From NCBI GenBank assembly GCA_027485795.1, contig JAIXQK010000092.1:1-63055 (forward strand): a DNA stretch of 63,055 nucleotides, in the 5' to 3' direction. Each line of letters opens with the position of its first letter. Within the stretch, counting starts at the first letter, position 1. This stretch comes from Oxalobacteraceae bacterium. Its GTDB lineage: Bacteria > Pseudomonadota > Gammaproteobacteria > Burkholderiales > Burkholderiaceae_D. Positions 26,399-34,390 of the stretch are shown in pieces. A program made the position numbers and the translations under genes. The notes under the pieces were generated by a model that saw nothing but the letters and a program-made list of their open reading frames with translations, was not told the DNA's origin and made no database searches.

Positions 26399-28017
26399 GC
26401 TTCCCTCAATTCGCTCATGTTGTTAGCTAAAACCACACCCTGCACTGCATTGCTAGTAGTAACCTGCACATGCCAGTCACACGCCATAAAGCCAGAAGGC
26501 AGACGGAACGGGAGCCTGCTTTCAACGCCCTGCTCATGTACCAAAGCGCCATCAGCAAACACTTTCATACTGACTGGATAAGCATCTGCAATTAGCTCGC
26601 CACATGCAAAGTTTGTGGGGTATGGGGTGCGAAACACTTTGCTTTTAAAGGTAGCTGTCATGGGCGCACCAGCGTCCCACCGCTGCACATTGGTTCCTGC
26701 GGCAACGTATAACTGGTCTTGCAGTTCATCAAAGTGCATCGCCTCAAACCCAACGTCCAAAAAGTAAATCCCCTGTGGGTTACTAGGGTCCATTAAAAAA
26801 CCCTTGCGCCCTGATCCAGTGTCGTAGCTAGCAAAGTACAAACCTTCGTACATGCAGCCCACAATCGAGGAAGGGCGAATTGATTGCCAATCCTCGCGGG
26901 TCATAATGCCAGCGGTCAGCACTCGCGCACCTCCAGCACCGTACCAGCACAAGCCATCGTTGCTAGCCCAAGCCACACCCGCCCCCATACTCACTACGGA
27001 ACGAGCTGATACACACGCCTGCGGAATTTCTAGCGGCTGCTGATCCATTGACTCGGGCGAAGAACCAGAAAGCAATAGCGGTCTACCAGTTGTCAAAACG
27101 AGTAGGCTTTGACCAAACACCCCAAGCGCAACGGGCGTTCCATCGGGCGGTATTGCGTCGTAAGCAATCGGCCAAGCGTAAGGTATATACGACTCACAAA
27201 AACGCACTGACGAGCCGCTAATGCCCGCTAACATGCCATTCCACAGGGAAATCAAACCCTTCAAATCAGCGGGGGGCATTGTCCATGTAGAGGTAGCCAT
27301 CACCTCCCCCAAATCTCGCCCATCATCAGTGAATGTCTGAGCACCTAAAGGCAGCTCTGCAAGGAAGAAAAAGTTAGCATCCCCGTTGGAGCCAGACTGG
27401 GTGCGGTAAATGCGAACAGTCTCAATCCCGTAGTTACCCGCTGGAGGGGCGGCAAATCCTGTAAGGGTTACTTGGTCAATGCGCTTCTTTTCTATTTGGG
27501 CGCTGACAGGGCTTGGAGCGCCCTCAGAACCCCAATTCGATACATAGGTGTAAACGTAAAACACCGTTTCCATCAGCGCGTCAGCAGAGCCAGCGGTTGC
27601 ACTGATAGCCGATACGCTGCCAATCAGTTTAGCTGCTGGCGCGGGTACGCCTAAATCCCTAGCTGACATTGGGTATGGTGTAGAAGCCAAAGCAAGGGTT
27701 GTGTCCGTAACTTTGGGCGCACCGTCGCCTGTGTAGTACGTGCGTTCTGTTGTGTCGTCAGACTCAAAGCCCTGTGATATGTGAACCTCTTTATTCCAGC
27801 TAAGCCAGTAAAGCGTATCGGAAGCTACATCACTACCCATGCGGTGAATAGTCTTTGCACCCGTTGGAATTGTTGCCACCGTAACGGGTGACTTCCACGG
27901 ACGTAAATCACCACGCCCCGGCTTTTGGTTTAGCGAATCGACACCTACATTTTCAGGAATTAGCTTCGGATGCAAGGCGCGATTAGCACCATTAAAGCCA
28001 GAGATTGTTAGCTTCAT
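26395..28017 (-). CDS. Tail hub / DNA-stabilisation-like protein
   Basis: The 540-residue beta-rich protein has recurring segments of a beta-propeller hub: WLSWNKEVHISQG, VRIYRTQSG, AWASNDGLCWYGAGG. Proteins with this layout (P22 gp10-like hub or nozzle) join the portal-adaptor stack to the distal tail in podoviruses. It overlaps the tail-tip gene by four bases. The assignment comes from composition and place, so an adhesin role is not excluded. Confidence 0.55.
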   Translation of the reverse strand: MKLTISGFNGANRALHPKLIPENVGVDSLNQKPGRGDLRPWKSPVTVATIPTGAKTIHRMGSDVASDTLYWLSWNKEVHISQGFESDDTTERTYYTGDGAPKVTDTTLALASTPYPMSARDLGVPAPAAKLIGSVSAISATAGSADALMETVFYVYTYVSNWGSEGAPSPVSAQIEKKRIDQVTLTGFAAPPAGNYGIETVRIYRTQSGSNGDANFFFLAELPLGAQTFTDDGRDLGEVMATSTWTMPPADLKGLISLWNGMLAGISGSSVRFCESYIPYAWPIAYDAIPPDGTPVALGVFGQSLLVLTTGRPLLLSGSSPESMDQQPLEIPQACVSARSVVSMGAGVAWASNDGLCWYGAGGARVLTAGIMTREDWQSIRPSSIVGCMYEGLYFASYDTGSGRKGFLMDPSNPQGIYFLDVGFEAMHFDELQDQLYVAAGTNVQRWDAGAPMTATFKSKVFRTPYPTNFACGELIADAYPVSMKVFADGALVHEQGVESRLPFRLPSGFMACDWHVQVTTSNAVQGVVLANNMSELREA

Positions 28018-28020
28018 AGT

Positions 28021-28494
28021 TCAATCTTTCGGTGAATGACGATATTCCCAAGGCGCTACTGCATTAGCATCAGCCCATAGCCCACGTTTACCACCCTCAG
28101 CCTCAGCTTGCAAGGCTTTCAATGGCGTTCCCTTGGGCGCATAGCGAAGGTAAGCCCACGCCATACCGCGCTTTACTTGCATGGCGTTAATGTCCTCAGA
28201 ACCTACTAGCAAGGTACATATTAATCTGCCATAGCGATCTTTGCCGATGCAGGTAGCATCTATGGGCTTATCCCTTGTTAGTTGCTCTAACGAGTGTTTT
28301 GACTCGATGCCATACATTTGGTGAAGTTCAGGCGCATCAATGTACGCAAGCCGAATCTTGTGGGTGTCGTTTCCAGCTTTGAGCTTTAACGTATCCCCAT
28401 CATAGACACTGTGCACAGAGCCACGCAGTTGCGTGACTTCTGCTTGTACGTTTACAAAAAACGCGAGTGGTAACAGTAATGCAAATAGCTTCAT
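28021..28494 (-). CDS. Secreted thermonuclease (SNase family)
   Basis: The 157-residue protein has an N-terminal signal peptide (about residues 1-18, cleavage after NVQA) and a staphylococcal-nuclease fold. It shows VYDGDTLKL, IRLAYIDAPEL (catalytic Arg, Asp and Glu), KDRYGR (second catalytic Arg) and MAWAYLRYAPKG. It should degrade DNA in the periplasm or outside the cell. It follows the holin/lysozyme cassette. Plausible roles are destruction of superinfecting DNA during passage through the periplasm, or of host DNA in lysates. It is unusual for a phage SNase to carry a signal peptide. Confidence 0.9.
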   Translation of the reverse strand: MKLFALLLPLAFFVNVQAEVTQLRGSVHSVYDGDTLKLKAGNDTHKIRLAYIDAPELHQMYGIESKHSLEQLTRDKPIDATCIGKDRYGRLICTLLVGSEDINAMQVKRGMAWAYLRYAPKGTPLKALQAEAEGGKRGLWADANAVAPWEYRHSPKD

Positions 28495-28505
28495 ATACCC
28501 TCAAT

Positions 28506-28889
28506 TCAGGAATCAGCGGGTATAGAGGATTTTTGAACCGCAACTCTGTGGAGAGTCCCTAGCTTGTCTTTGAACTCAACGTAGCCAGCGCTAGATGAAT
28601 AATCTCCCACAAGTGTCAGTGGAGGAACTACACCAGCGACTACAACAGTAGTTCCATCCTGTAATGTGTAGGCAACTGATTTAGGTTGATCTACTGGCTC
28701 AACTGGCTCAACTGGCTTTACAGCTTCCTTGATAAAGTTCTGCCATTGTTCTAGTGTTAAATTCTGCAGTTCTTTTGGCAGTAGGACAGTTATCCTTGCA
28801 TCCAAAATTGCTTGTGCAGCAACGCAGTCAGCTACCGTAGGTCTTTTAGGGGCTTTGGGCTTGATAATAGTTTGGATAATTTTTAACAT
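28506..28889 (-). CDS. Small protein of unknown function in the lysis region
   Basis: The 127-residue protein has a basic N-terminus (IIKPKAPKRP), a helical section, a short repeat VEPVEPV and a beta-rich C-terminal half (SVAYTLQDGTTVVVAGVV). GAGAGGCG precedes the ATG. It lies between the holin and the secreted nuclease. No family recognised. Confidence 0.6.
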   Translation of the reverse strand: MLKIIQTIIKPKAPKRPTVADCVAAQAILDARITVLLPKELQNLTLEQWQNFIKEAVKPVEPVEPVDQPKSVAYTLQDGTTVVVAGVVPPLTLVGDYSSSAGYVEFKDKLGTLHRVAVQKSSIPADS

Positions 28890-28900
28890 GATCGCCTCTC

Positions 28901-29422
28901 TTAAAGTTCTTTCTTGTTACTGCGAAGCGCAGCAATTTTCTCGAATGATCTGCCGCCAAAGTAGAACGACATAATGAGCATCCCCCACTGCCCTAGCAGT
29001 TCTACATATGCTGTCTTGGTGTCTATATCAAATGCACTCATTAACGCGAATGCAGAGTACGCAAACAAGATAAAAATGAGCGTCATCGGGCGTATATTTT
29101 TTGACAGCTTAGAGTCGCTAGTCATATCGAACTCGTGCCGCTTAGACAAGTTTTCCTGCTCGGACTTGTCTGCCTCAGCTTGAATCTTCACCATATCAAT
29201 TTTGTTTTGCTCAAGGAACTTTTTAAATTCAATCTCAGCCATTTTGATACCCGAAAGTTGTTCAGGTGTCATTGGGGCATTAAGAGACTCCATAATTGCC
29301 TCGACAGTCTTTTCTTTAGCACCTAACTTATCTGCTAAGAACACCGCAGCAGCTCCTCCCAGTGGACCTGCTAGTGCAGTGCCAAGTAACGGTGCAATAC
29401 CTTTTAACCATCCTGTATCCAT
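28901..29422 (-). CDS. Holin of the GTA-type 3-TM family
   Basis: The 173-residue protein has an N-terminal hydrophobic segment (PLLGTALAGPLGGAAAVFLA), a charged helical middle and two C-terminal membrane segments (MTLIFILFAYSAFALMSAF and LLGQWGMLIMSFYFGG). This is the arrangement of the 3-TM holins of gene transfer agents and podoviruses. It would permeabilise the inner membrane to release or activate the GH108 enzyme. GAGGAG overlapping the stop of the upstream gene provides its ribosome-binding site. Confidence 0.85.
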   Translation of the reverse strand: MDTGWLKGIAPLLGTALAGPLGGAAAVFLADKLGAKEKTVEAIMESLNAPMTPEQLSGIKMAEIEFKKFLEQNKIDMVKIQAEADKSEQENLSKRHEFDMTSDSKLSKNIRPMTLIFILFAYSAFALMSAFDIDTKTAYVELLGQWGMLIMSFYFGGRSFEKIAALRSNKKEL

Positions 29423-29425
29423 GAC

Positions 29426-29602
29426 TTACTCCTCTTTTTGACCCAAGTTAAAACCCGCTTTTTTCAGCGGAGCATTTTTGTCTTTGGTTAGTGCATCGCA
29501 CAACCAAATCAATGCGCGACTCACAGCAACAACTTGATGCGGAGCTTCTATTTCAAACTCCAGTTTTGCGTCAATAACAATCGTGTGCTTCTCAGTTTTC
29601 AT
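29426..29602 (-). CDS. Small protein upstream of holin
   Basis: The 58-residue frame starts with ATG at 29602 and ends at TAA 29426-29428. It begins MKTEKHTIVIDAKLEFEIEA and includes a helix with RALIWLCDALTKD. It fits perfectly in the gap between the 152-residue protein and the holin, and its 3' end carries the holin ribosome-binding site, so translational coupling is likely. No homology recognised. Confidence 0.6.
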   Translation of the reverse strand: MKTEKHTIVIDAKLEFEIEAPHQVVAVSRALIWLCDALTKDKNAPLKKAGFNLGQKEE

Positions 29603-29605
29603 TTG

Positions 29606-30064
29606 TCACCACTCCAGATGCTTAACCCGCAGGTTGTCGAGGTACTTGCCAGAAAAACCGTATTTACCCCATACGTCACCCCCACTACGGTTTCGGTCAT
29701 CAATCAAAATCTTGTCGTACCCAAGGCTCTTAATCGTGTCAAATACACGCTGTGATGCCTTGTAAAACTGCCCTTTTGGGAAATCAACGAGGTGGAAATA
29801 GATAGCCTTGTCGTGCAGGTCTATGTCCATCATTTCCTTAGCCAGCAAATCACGGCAATAGTGCCGCTTAGTCATTTCACCAACGTATTCATCAAAACTC
29901 ACCAGCTTGCAGTTCAGTGCGCTTTTGCCCACCTCGAATACAAACTCAAGCACTTTGGTTTCAATGACACCGCCAAACTCAACACAAATAGGTAACAAAG
30001 TTGCATCAGCAACCGCAGCTTTGTCTTTGTTAAATATTGGTCGTGCGTTTGAGTAGGCGCTCAT
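29606..30064 (-). CDS. Conserved protein of the lysis cassette
   Basis: The 152-residue protein is taken from the ATG at 30064, which overlaps the stop of the GH108 gene by one base and has AGGG upstream. Its C-terminal half reads like a GNAT-type fold (QRVFDTIKSLGYDKILIDDR, then WGKYGFSGKYLDNLRVKHLEW), but the CoA loop is not evident. Function unknown; a diverged acetyltransferase is possible. Confidence 0.6.
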   Translation of the reverse strand: MSAYSNARPIFNKDKAAVADATLLPICVEFGGVIETKVLEFVFEVGKSALNCKLVSFDEYVGEMTKRHYCRDLLAKEMMDIDLHDKAIYFHLVDFPKGQFYKASQRVFDTIKSLGYDKILIDDRNRSGGDVWGKYGFSGKYLDNLRVKHLEW

Positions 30065-30621
30065 TACATACCCTGCAAGTTGCTTGCAATACGCCGCGCC
30101 CAACCCTTGCCAAAAGTAGGCCAGTTAGGTTGATTGGTCATAAACAGCAAACGAAAACCACTAATGCGTGTCGCTGTATTGCTTGGGATGCTTTGGCGTA
30201 CTGCTCTAAGCGTCATGGGGCCGATTACCCCATCTTGCGTTTCATTGACTGCTTGTTGCAGCCAGCGGATTGAGCGATTTACACCGCTATTAACCGCAGC
30301 GTCAAACACAGGGAAACGCACCTCGGCGGGTAATTCCTCGCACCGGCAAGCATCCCAGTACAGTTGCTTGTATAGCAAACGGGCATAGTCCAGCGTCATC
30401 ACTTCCATCGGGGCTTTGTAGCCGTTTTGTCGTGCCACTTGCTCAGTAATGCCCCACATGGTTGCACCACCTGTATCATGGGGGTGGTTACTAAAACCCC
30501 CCTCATGTTCAATCAGTTTGGCAAATGCTTGTTCGTAGTTCATAGGGTTCTCCGTTGGTTCACCGCAAAGTTCAAATAAAAGGTCTTGAATTTCTTTTGT
30601 TGAAAGAGGTATCACGCTCAT
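30064..30621 (-). CDS. GH108-type endolysin (N-acetylmuramidase)
   Basis: The 185-residue protein contains the glycosyl hydrolase 108 motif IEHEGGFSNHPHDTGGATMWG with the catalytic Glu in EHEGG (near residue 38). A peptidoglycan-binding type C-terminal domain includes DAAVNSGVNRSIRWLQQA and DGVIGPMTLRAV. It cleaves the glycan backbone of murein. About 27 residues precede the usual GH108 start and no signal peptide is visible, so export depends on the holin. The start overlaps the preceding gene as ATGA. Confidence 0.92.
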   Translation of the reverse strand: MSVIPLSTKEIQDLLFELCGEPTENPMNYEQAFAKLIEHEGGFSNHPHDTGGATMWGITEQVARQNGYKAPMEVMTLDYARLLYKQLYWDACRCEELPAEVRFPVFDAAVNSGVNRSIRWLQQAVNETQDGVIGPMTLRAVRQSIPSNTATRISGFRLLFMTNQPNWPTFGKGWARRIASNLQGM

Positions 30622-31382
30622 GGGATTGCTGCTGCCTTTAATCCATAGAAGCGCAGCGTATCTAGCACCTCACCTCTCATTTGCATCCTGCGTAAGCCAT
30701 AGACAAGGCGCGGATAAATATCATCCCGCTTGGCTTTTCTGCTAACTCCAAAGCCGTAGGTAATCTGTTTAATATCGCCAGCTAACTTAGGTCCTACTAT
30801 TGAATGTTTCTTGAGTAGAGCAAGTCCAACGTCCTTATTTACAACAACTGCACCGTTAGAGCCATACTTGCCGATAATGAGTTGGTGAAAGCTCTCCACA
30901 ATGGAAGGCTCAATGATTAACGTAGTAGGCTCAAATCCTGCAACTGCTCTCTTACTTACTACTTCTTGAGCTACGATGGATGTACCGCTAGGGCCATAAG
31001 CGCCAATAATCATGTTGTCCAGACTAGCCAAGTCTGTATATTTCCAAGGATTGCGGCTTGTTACAAAAAAGCTGTAGTTTGTGGTGACGATGCTTGGCGA
31101 TAAGTAAAACAACTCTCTACGTTCGGGTACTTCCAGCAAAATGCTAAAAACCACATCTGCGTCACCATCCACCGCTTGTTTGTAAGCGTCTTTCCAAGGT
31201 AGCAGGTCGAACTTGCACTGGAAATTAGCTTCCTCGCAAATGCGTCGCATGATGGAGTACATCGGCCCCATAATGTTTCCATTGGTTAATGTCTGAAACG
31301 GGGGGAAATCCTCGGTAACGATACGGATTGTTTGCGCTTGAACGGGCAAGACAAGACACAAAGCAAGCAGGTACTTAATCAT
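30618..31382 (-). CDS. Periplasmic solute-binding protein, family 3-like
   Basis: The 254-residue protein has a signal peptide (about residues 1-16, ending PVQAQ). The rest matches the two-lobed type-3 extracellular solute-binding fold: IRIVTEDFPPFQTLTNGNIM, then GDADVVFSILLEVPERRELF, LDNMIIGAYGPSGT and the hinge returning at VVVNKDVGLALLKK. Host proteins of this class bind amino acids or feed ABC transporters and sensors. No transporter subunits are encoded here. It is embedded in the lysis cassette, overlapping genes on both sides. Its role (uptake, sensing, exclusion or murein-fragment binding) is unknown. Confidence 0.8.
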   Translation of the reverse strand: MIKYLLALCLVLPVQAQTIRIVTEDFPPFQTLTNGNIMGPMYSIMRRICEEANFQCKFDLLPWKDAYKQAVDGDADVVFSILLEVPERRELFYLSPSIVTTNYSFFVTSRNPWKYTDLASLDNMIIGAYGPSGTSIVAQEVVSKRAVAGFEPTTLIIEPSIVESFHQLIIGKYGSNGAVVVNKDVGLALLKKHSIVGPKLAGDIKQITYGFGVSRKAKRDDIYPRLVYGLRRMQMRGEVLDTLRFYGLKAAAIP

Positions 31383-31815
31383 GGGGAACCTCGAAACAAA
31401 GATCAGGAAGGCTTCGGCTGTGGTGCTTTAGCGATAGCATGGGTCGCCAGTAAACGACTGCCTTGCTGCACCATGCACCTCTAATGTGCGGAGGTAGGAT
31501 TACCGACCTCAAAATTACATAGTCATCAGGGCGATTAACAACAACACCTCCCTCGATAGCTACTGCATGGTCATCAGCACCTTGTCTGTATAAAGTTCTA
31601 TAAATCGTTAGTTCGCTGTTGTCAGAACCAACAAACCCACGGCTCTCTGTCAGCACATAAACACCGCTTTGTTTGTTAACGGTGGTCACTGAATCACTTA
31701 CTTGAAAATTTGGAGTGCCGTCTAATGTGACGTACATCACCACGCCAAAGATCAGAGTGCAAAGGAAGCTCAACCAGCCACCAATGCGGATAATCCAGTG
31801 GGCGCGGGTACTCAT
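31375..31815 (-). CDS. Membrane-anchored small protein
   Basis: The 146-residue protein has one N-terminal membrane segment (WLSFLCTLIFGVVMYVTL, about residues 14-31) and a mostly beta periplasmic-type domain. It overlaps the solute-binding gene by eight bases and the preceding gene by four. The topology would place the C-terminal domain in the periplasm, alongside the secreted solute-binding protein. No family recognised; it does not look like a standard spanin. Confidence 0.6.
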   Translation of the reverse strand: MSTRAHWIIRIGGWLSFLCTLIFGVVMYVTLDGTPNFQVSDSVTTVNKQSGVYVLTESRGFVGSDNSELTIYRTLYRQGADDHAVAIEGGVVVNRPDDYVILRSVILPPHIRGAWCSKAVVYWRPMLSLKHHSRSLPDLCFEVPHD

Positions 31816-32249
31816 TTCTTCACCTCTGTTTGTGTACTACTACCAACCGCCCAAAGAACCATCTGTTTAAACTGGGCTTGAAACCCAAGAACCAACAGAC
31901 CGATGATGAAAATAGCAACTCCTTTGAGCGCATTTTTGGTAATGTCTTGCCATACACCAGACCAAAAAAGTCGCTTTTCTTCTCGTAGTTTTGCTTGCAA
32001 ACTTTCTGCTACGCGCCTTTCTTCCTCGCGCTGCTCAATCAGTAGGTGAGCTTCATGGTGTCTCGTAGGGTCGCCATCAGGTACGGCTTTCACAAAGGTT
32101 TGGTATAACTCACCCACTTGCCCGCTAAGCCTGTCGATCTTGTCGGTTTGCTCGTTAAGTGCCTTACGCACCCATTGGCTTGCAGCGCGGTTGTCCCCGC
32201 GCCTATCGAAAATATCGGGCACAGCTTCCTGTGTTTTTTCTTCGCTCAT
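31812..32249 (-). CDS. Coiled-coil protein with C-terminal membrane anchor
   Basis: The 145-residue protein has long charged helices, including IEQREEERRVAESLQAKLRE (about residues 71-90), and one membrane segment near the C-terminus (GVAIFIIGLLVLGFQA). It belongs to the chain of overlapping genes between the hydrolase and the endolysin. It may be a lysis accessory protein (membrane-tethered regulator or spanin-like), inferred only from topology and place. Confidence 0.6.
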   Translation of the reverse strand: MSEEKTQEAVPDIFDRRGDNRAASQWVRKALNEQTDKIDRLSGQVGELYQTFVKAVPDGDPTRHHEAHLLIEQREEERRVAESLQAKLREEKRLFWSGVWQDITKNALKGVAIFIIGLLVLGFQAQFKQMVLWAVGSSTQTEVKK

Positions 32250-32353
32250 AGTAGTGCCCTCACAAAAGCCTCAATCAGAAACCCGCAGCACATCAACCCA
32301 AAAGCCAAAGCGCCACACAAAAATGCCTTAACAACATAGAGTTCTTGCTTCAT
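32246..32353 (-). CDS. 35-residue single-TM protein, translationally coupled on both sides
   Basis: An ATG at 32353 overlaps the upstream hydrolase stop as ATGA, and its own TGA (32246-32248) overlaps the next gene's ATG. The peptide starts MKQELYVVKAFLCGALAFG and is almost entirely one membrane helix with two adjacent cysteines. The double ATGA overlap is strong evidence that it is a real gene. It could be a small holin, antiholin or spanin subunit. Confidence 0.65.
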   Translation of the reverse strand: MKQELYVVKAFLCGALAFGLMCCGFLIEAFVRALL

Positions 32354-33159
32354 GCTGACCTCTGCGCTAAGTGGTAAAGCCTGCTGGTTTTTCCGCAGAA
32401 GTAACCACTAGCAAAATGCTCTAAGTAGTCACGGTTGAGTAAGTGACCTACGCTATCGCGCACGTACACATCGCCAACTTGCGGGAAGCTCAATACGCCA
32501 ATGCGGGAAACAAAATCATCCGTGTTTGCAAAGTGTTCTTGCTTTACACCCTTCACAGCTACCGCTTCATCAGCGCCACTGCCGAAGGTGTAAATCTCAA
32601 TGTTTTTGAATATGCCAAGCTCCATGTGCTTAAGCTGTTTCAGCACTCGCTCTACAATAATTCCACCTTGTGAATGACCTATCAGCTTGACCCGTTTACC
32701 TTTAAAAAGTTCATCCACTACCTCGCGGTAAACAGTGCGGGAAACATTACAGAACGCATCTAACGTGCGCTCAAAGGCACACTCCACCAAATCGGAAACA
32801 ATCCCATGTGTCGCGTTATGGGTGACGGTTATCGTGCGCTCAAAAAGCTCACTCAAACACCTAGCATTGAAAATTGCCAGATTGCGGTCAGTGCAGATGC
32901 CATTGACAAAAATCCACACTTCGTCCTTGTTGTCGTAGTTGCCAACCGTGAATAACTCAGCACCTAACCTTGTACCGCAGCCCTCGCCCATAGCCACCGC
33001 TTTGAGAAGTCTTGCAGCGTTAATTGGCTTATCTTTGATGTAGGATTCTTCGGAAAACGTGCGCCTAAAGGTGTAGTCTGTGACTTCCGAAGGCGCAAGC
33101 ACCGAAGCTACCCAACGGGCGTTTTTAGCTACGGTAATCAGGTCTTTGAGTAGCATCAC
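32350..33159 (-). CDS. Alpha/beta hydrolase (lipase-like)
   Basis: The 269-residue protein has the nucleophile elbow LIGHSQGG (GxSxG) near residue 161, a likely acid residue in NTDDFVSRIG and a His in SVGHLLN. Together these give a complete Ser-Asp-His triad order. An oxyanion segment VWIFVNGICTDRN precedes it. No signal peptide is visible. It overlaps the fibre-region gene and the 35-residue gene. A lipase/esterase could act on envelope lipids at lysis or, if carried on the virion, on host surface polymers. Confidence 0.8.
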   Translation of the reverse strand: MMLLKDLITVAKNARWVASVLAPSEVTDYTFRRTFSEESYIKDKPINAARLLKAVAMGEGCGTRLGAELFTVGNYDNKDEVWIFVNGICTDRNLAIFNARCLSELFERTITVTHNATHGIVSDLVECAFERTLDAFCNVSRTVYREVVDELFKGKRVKLIGHSQGGIIVERVLKQLKHMELGIFKNIEIYTFGSGADEAVAVKGVKQEHFANTDDFVSRIGVLSFPQVGDVYVRDSVGHLLNRDYLEHFASGYFCGKTSRLYHLAQRSA

Positions 33160-33950
33160 AACCCCAAGCGGTAAGCTACGTTGATGCGCCAGATCACACC
33201 CGTATAAGCAGCGCAGACAATTGTTGTCGCTGTGTTTGCTGCCGTAGCAGCCATACCACTAGCGCCAAAGTCAAGGCTCTGCATCTTGTCAACGCCAACA
33301 CCGCCAGTATCCTGCCCAAAGGTTAGTTGTGGCGCACCGTTAATATTTGTTGTTGTAACTACTACAGGCGTAGCGGCAGCGGTTAATGCCGCAGTAGCAG
33401 AGCGCACCACATCAATGCGATCAATATAGTGGCGCAAACCACCTACAGCGGGTAATGTAGCTGTCACCGCAGTTGATACCGCAGCGGTAGCACTAACCAT
33501 CAAAGTAGCTGTTTTTGTGTCGTTCGCGTAGGGGTTAATACTTTGGCAATCATCGGAGTTGATAGTTACAGCGCATGAGCCACTGGCGTATGCAGTCAAA
33601 CGAACCCGAACCTTTTGCAAGCCAGCAACGGATGCACATAGCGCCCGTTGCACCGTAGCAGCATTTACTACTTCGGTAACTAAAGGTTGTGCAGCTTGTG
33701 GCAACGTACCGCCCACAGATGCCGTAGCGTAGGGGTAACAGAGCAACGGAAAGAAATTAACACCATCAGCACTACCATCTACCGCATAAGTGGCGTTCAA
33801 CGTGCCAGTGCCGTTTATATAAATAAGCGCAGAAGCATCGCCATTCAAGTCATGCACAACCTCGGCATTGATAGCTGCCAGTGTTGCAGTAGTGCGTCTT
33901 GCCTCAAAGTGAGGCATGAAGTTACCTAATAGGTTACGCAGTAGGGACAT
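33156..33950 (-). CDS. Putative structural/decoration protein
   Basis: The 264-residue protein is rich in Ala, Thr and Val with alternating beta segments, giving a low-complexity beta fold like phage head or tail decoration proteins. N-terminal MSLLRNLLGNFMPHFEARR is amphipathic. It overlaps the hydrolase gene by four bases. No enzymatic motif seen. Confidence 0.55.
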   Translation of the reverse strand: MSLLRNLLGNFMPHFEARRTTATLAAINAEVVHDLNGDASALIYINGTGTLNATYAVDGSADGVNFFPLLCYPYATASVGGTLPQAAQPLVTEVVNAATVQRALCASVAGLQKVRVRLTAYASGSCAVTINSDDCQSINPYANDTKTATLMVSATAAVSTAVTATLPAVGGLRHYIDRIDVVRSATAALTAAATPVVVTTTNINGAPQLTFGQDTGGVGVDKMQSLDFGASGMAATAANTATTIVCAAYTGVIWRINVAYRLGL

Positions 33951-33953
33951 GGT

Positions 33954-34388
33954 TTAGCTCCAGAAATAGTAAATATCGAACTTGCCCACCAGTGGGGCAA
34001 TGCCAGAGATGCAGAAGTCAATCGACCCCGTTTTAGGCACAGCCGTGACCGAATAACCCACCAAATCGTCAGCATCCCAATCGGTATTAGGGGCAAGCCA
34101 AGCATTGATTCGGGATACAGTAGTTACAGCAGGTTCAACCACGTTGACGGTAGCGTGTGCGTAGTTGGCAACGGGGAAATTAACGGTTGCAGCCTTGATA
34201 GCTAACGGTGTGCCACCACCGCCTGTACTCCCCGCAGTCCAGCTAGTACCCGTCCAGTACATCGGCTTGAGCAAGGTGTCACTCCACGCCCACGCACCTT
34301 TAGCGTTTGCTCCAAGATCAGGAGATGTAGCACCCTCACTGATAGGCAGTGAGGGGAGCGACTTGAAGGTAAGTTGCTGTGTAGTCAC
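33954..34388 (-). CDS. Small tail-fibre-region protein
   Basis: The 144-residue protein has a Gly-rich linker (TAGSTGGGGTPLA) joining an N-terminal fibre-type segment (KGAWAWSDTLLKPMYWTGTS) to a beta domain with NVVEPAVTTVSRINAWL. The linker-head design suggests a fibre tip or head-binding decoration. It lies directly after the main fibre gene. Confidence 0.55.
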   Translation of the reverse strand: MTTQQLTFKSLPSLPISEGATSPDLGANAKGAWAWSDTLLKPMYWTGTSWTAGSTGGGGTPLAIKAATVNFPVANYAHATVNVVEPAVTTVSRINAWLAPNTDWDADDLVGYSVTAVPKTGSIDFCISGIAPLVGKFDIYYFWS

Positions 34389-34390
34389 GA

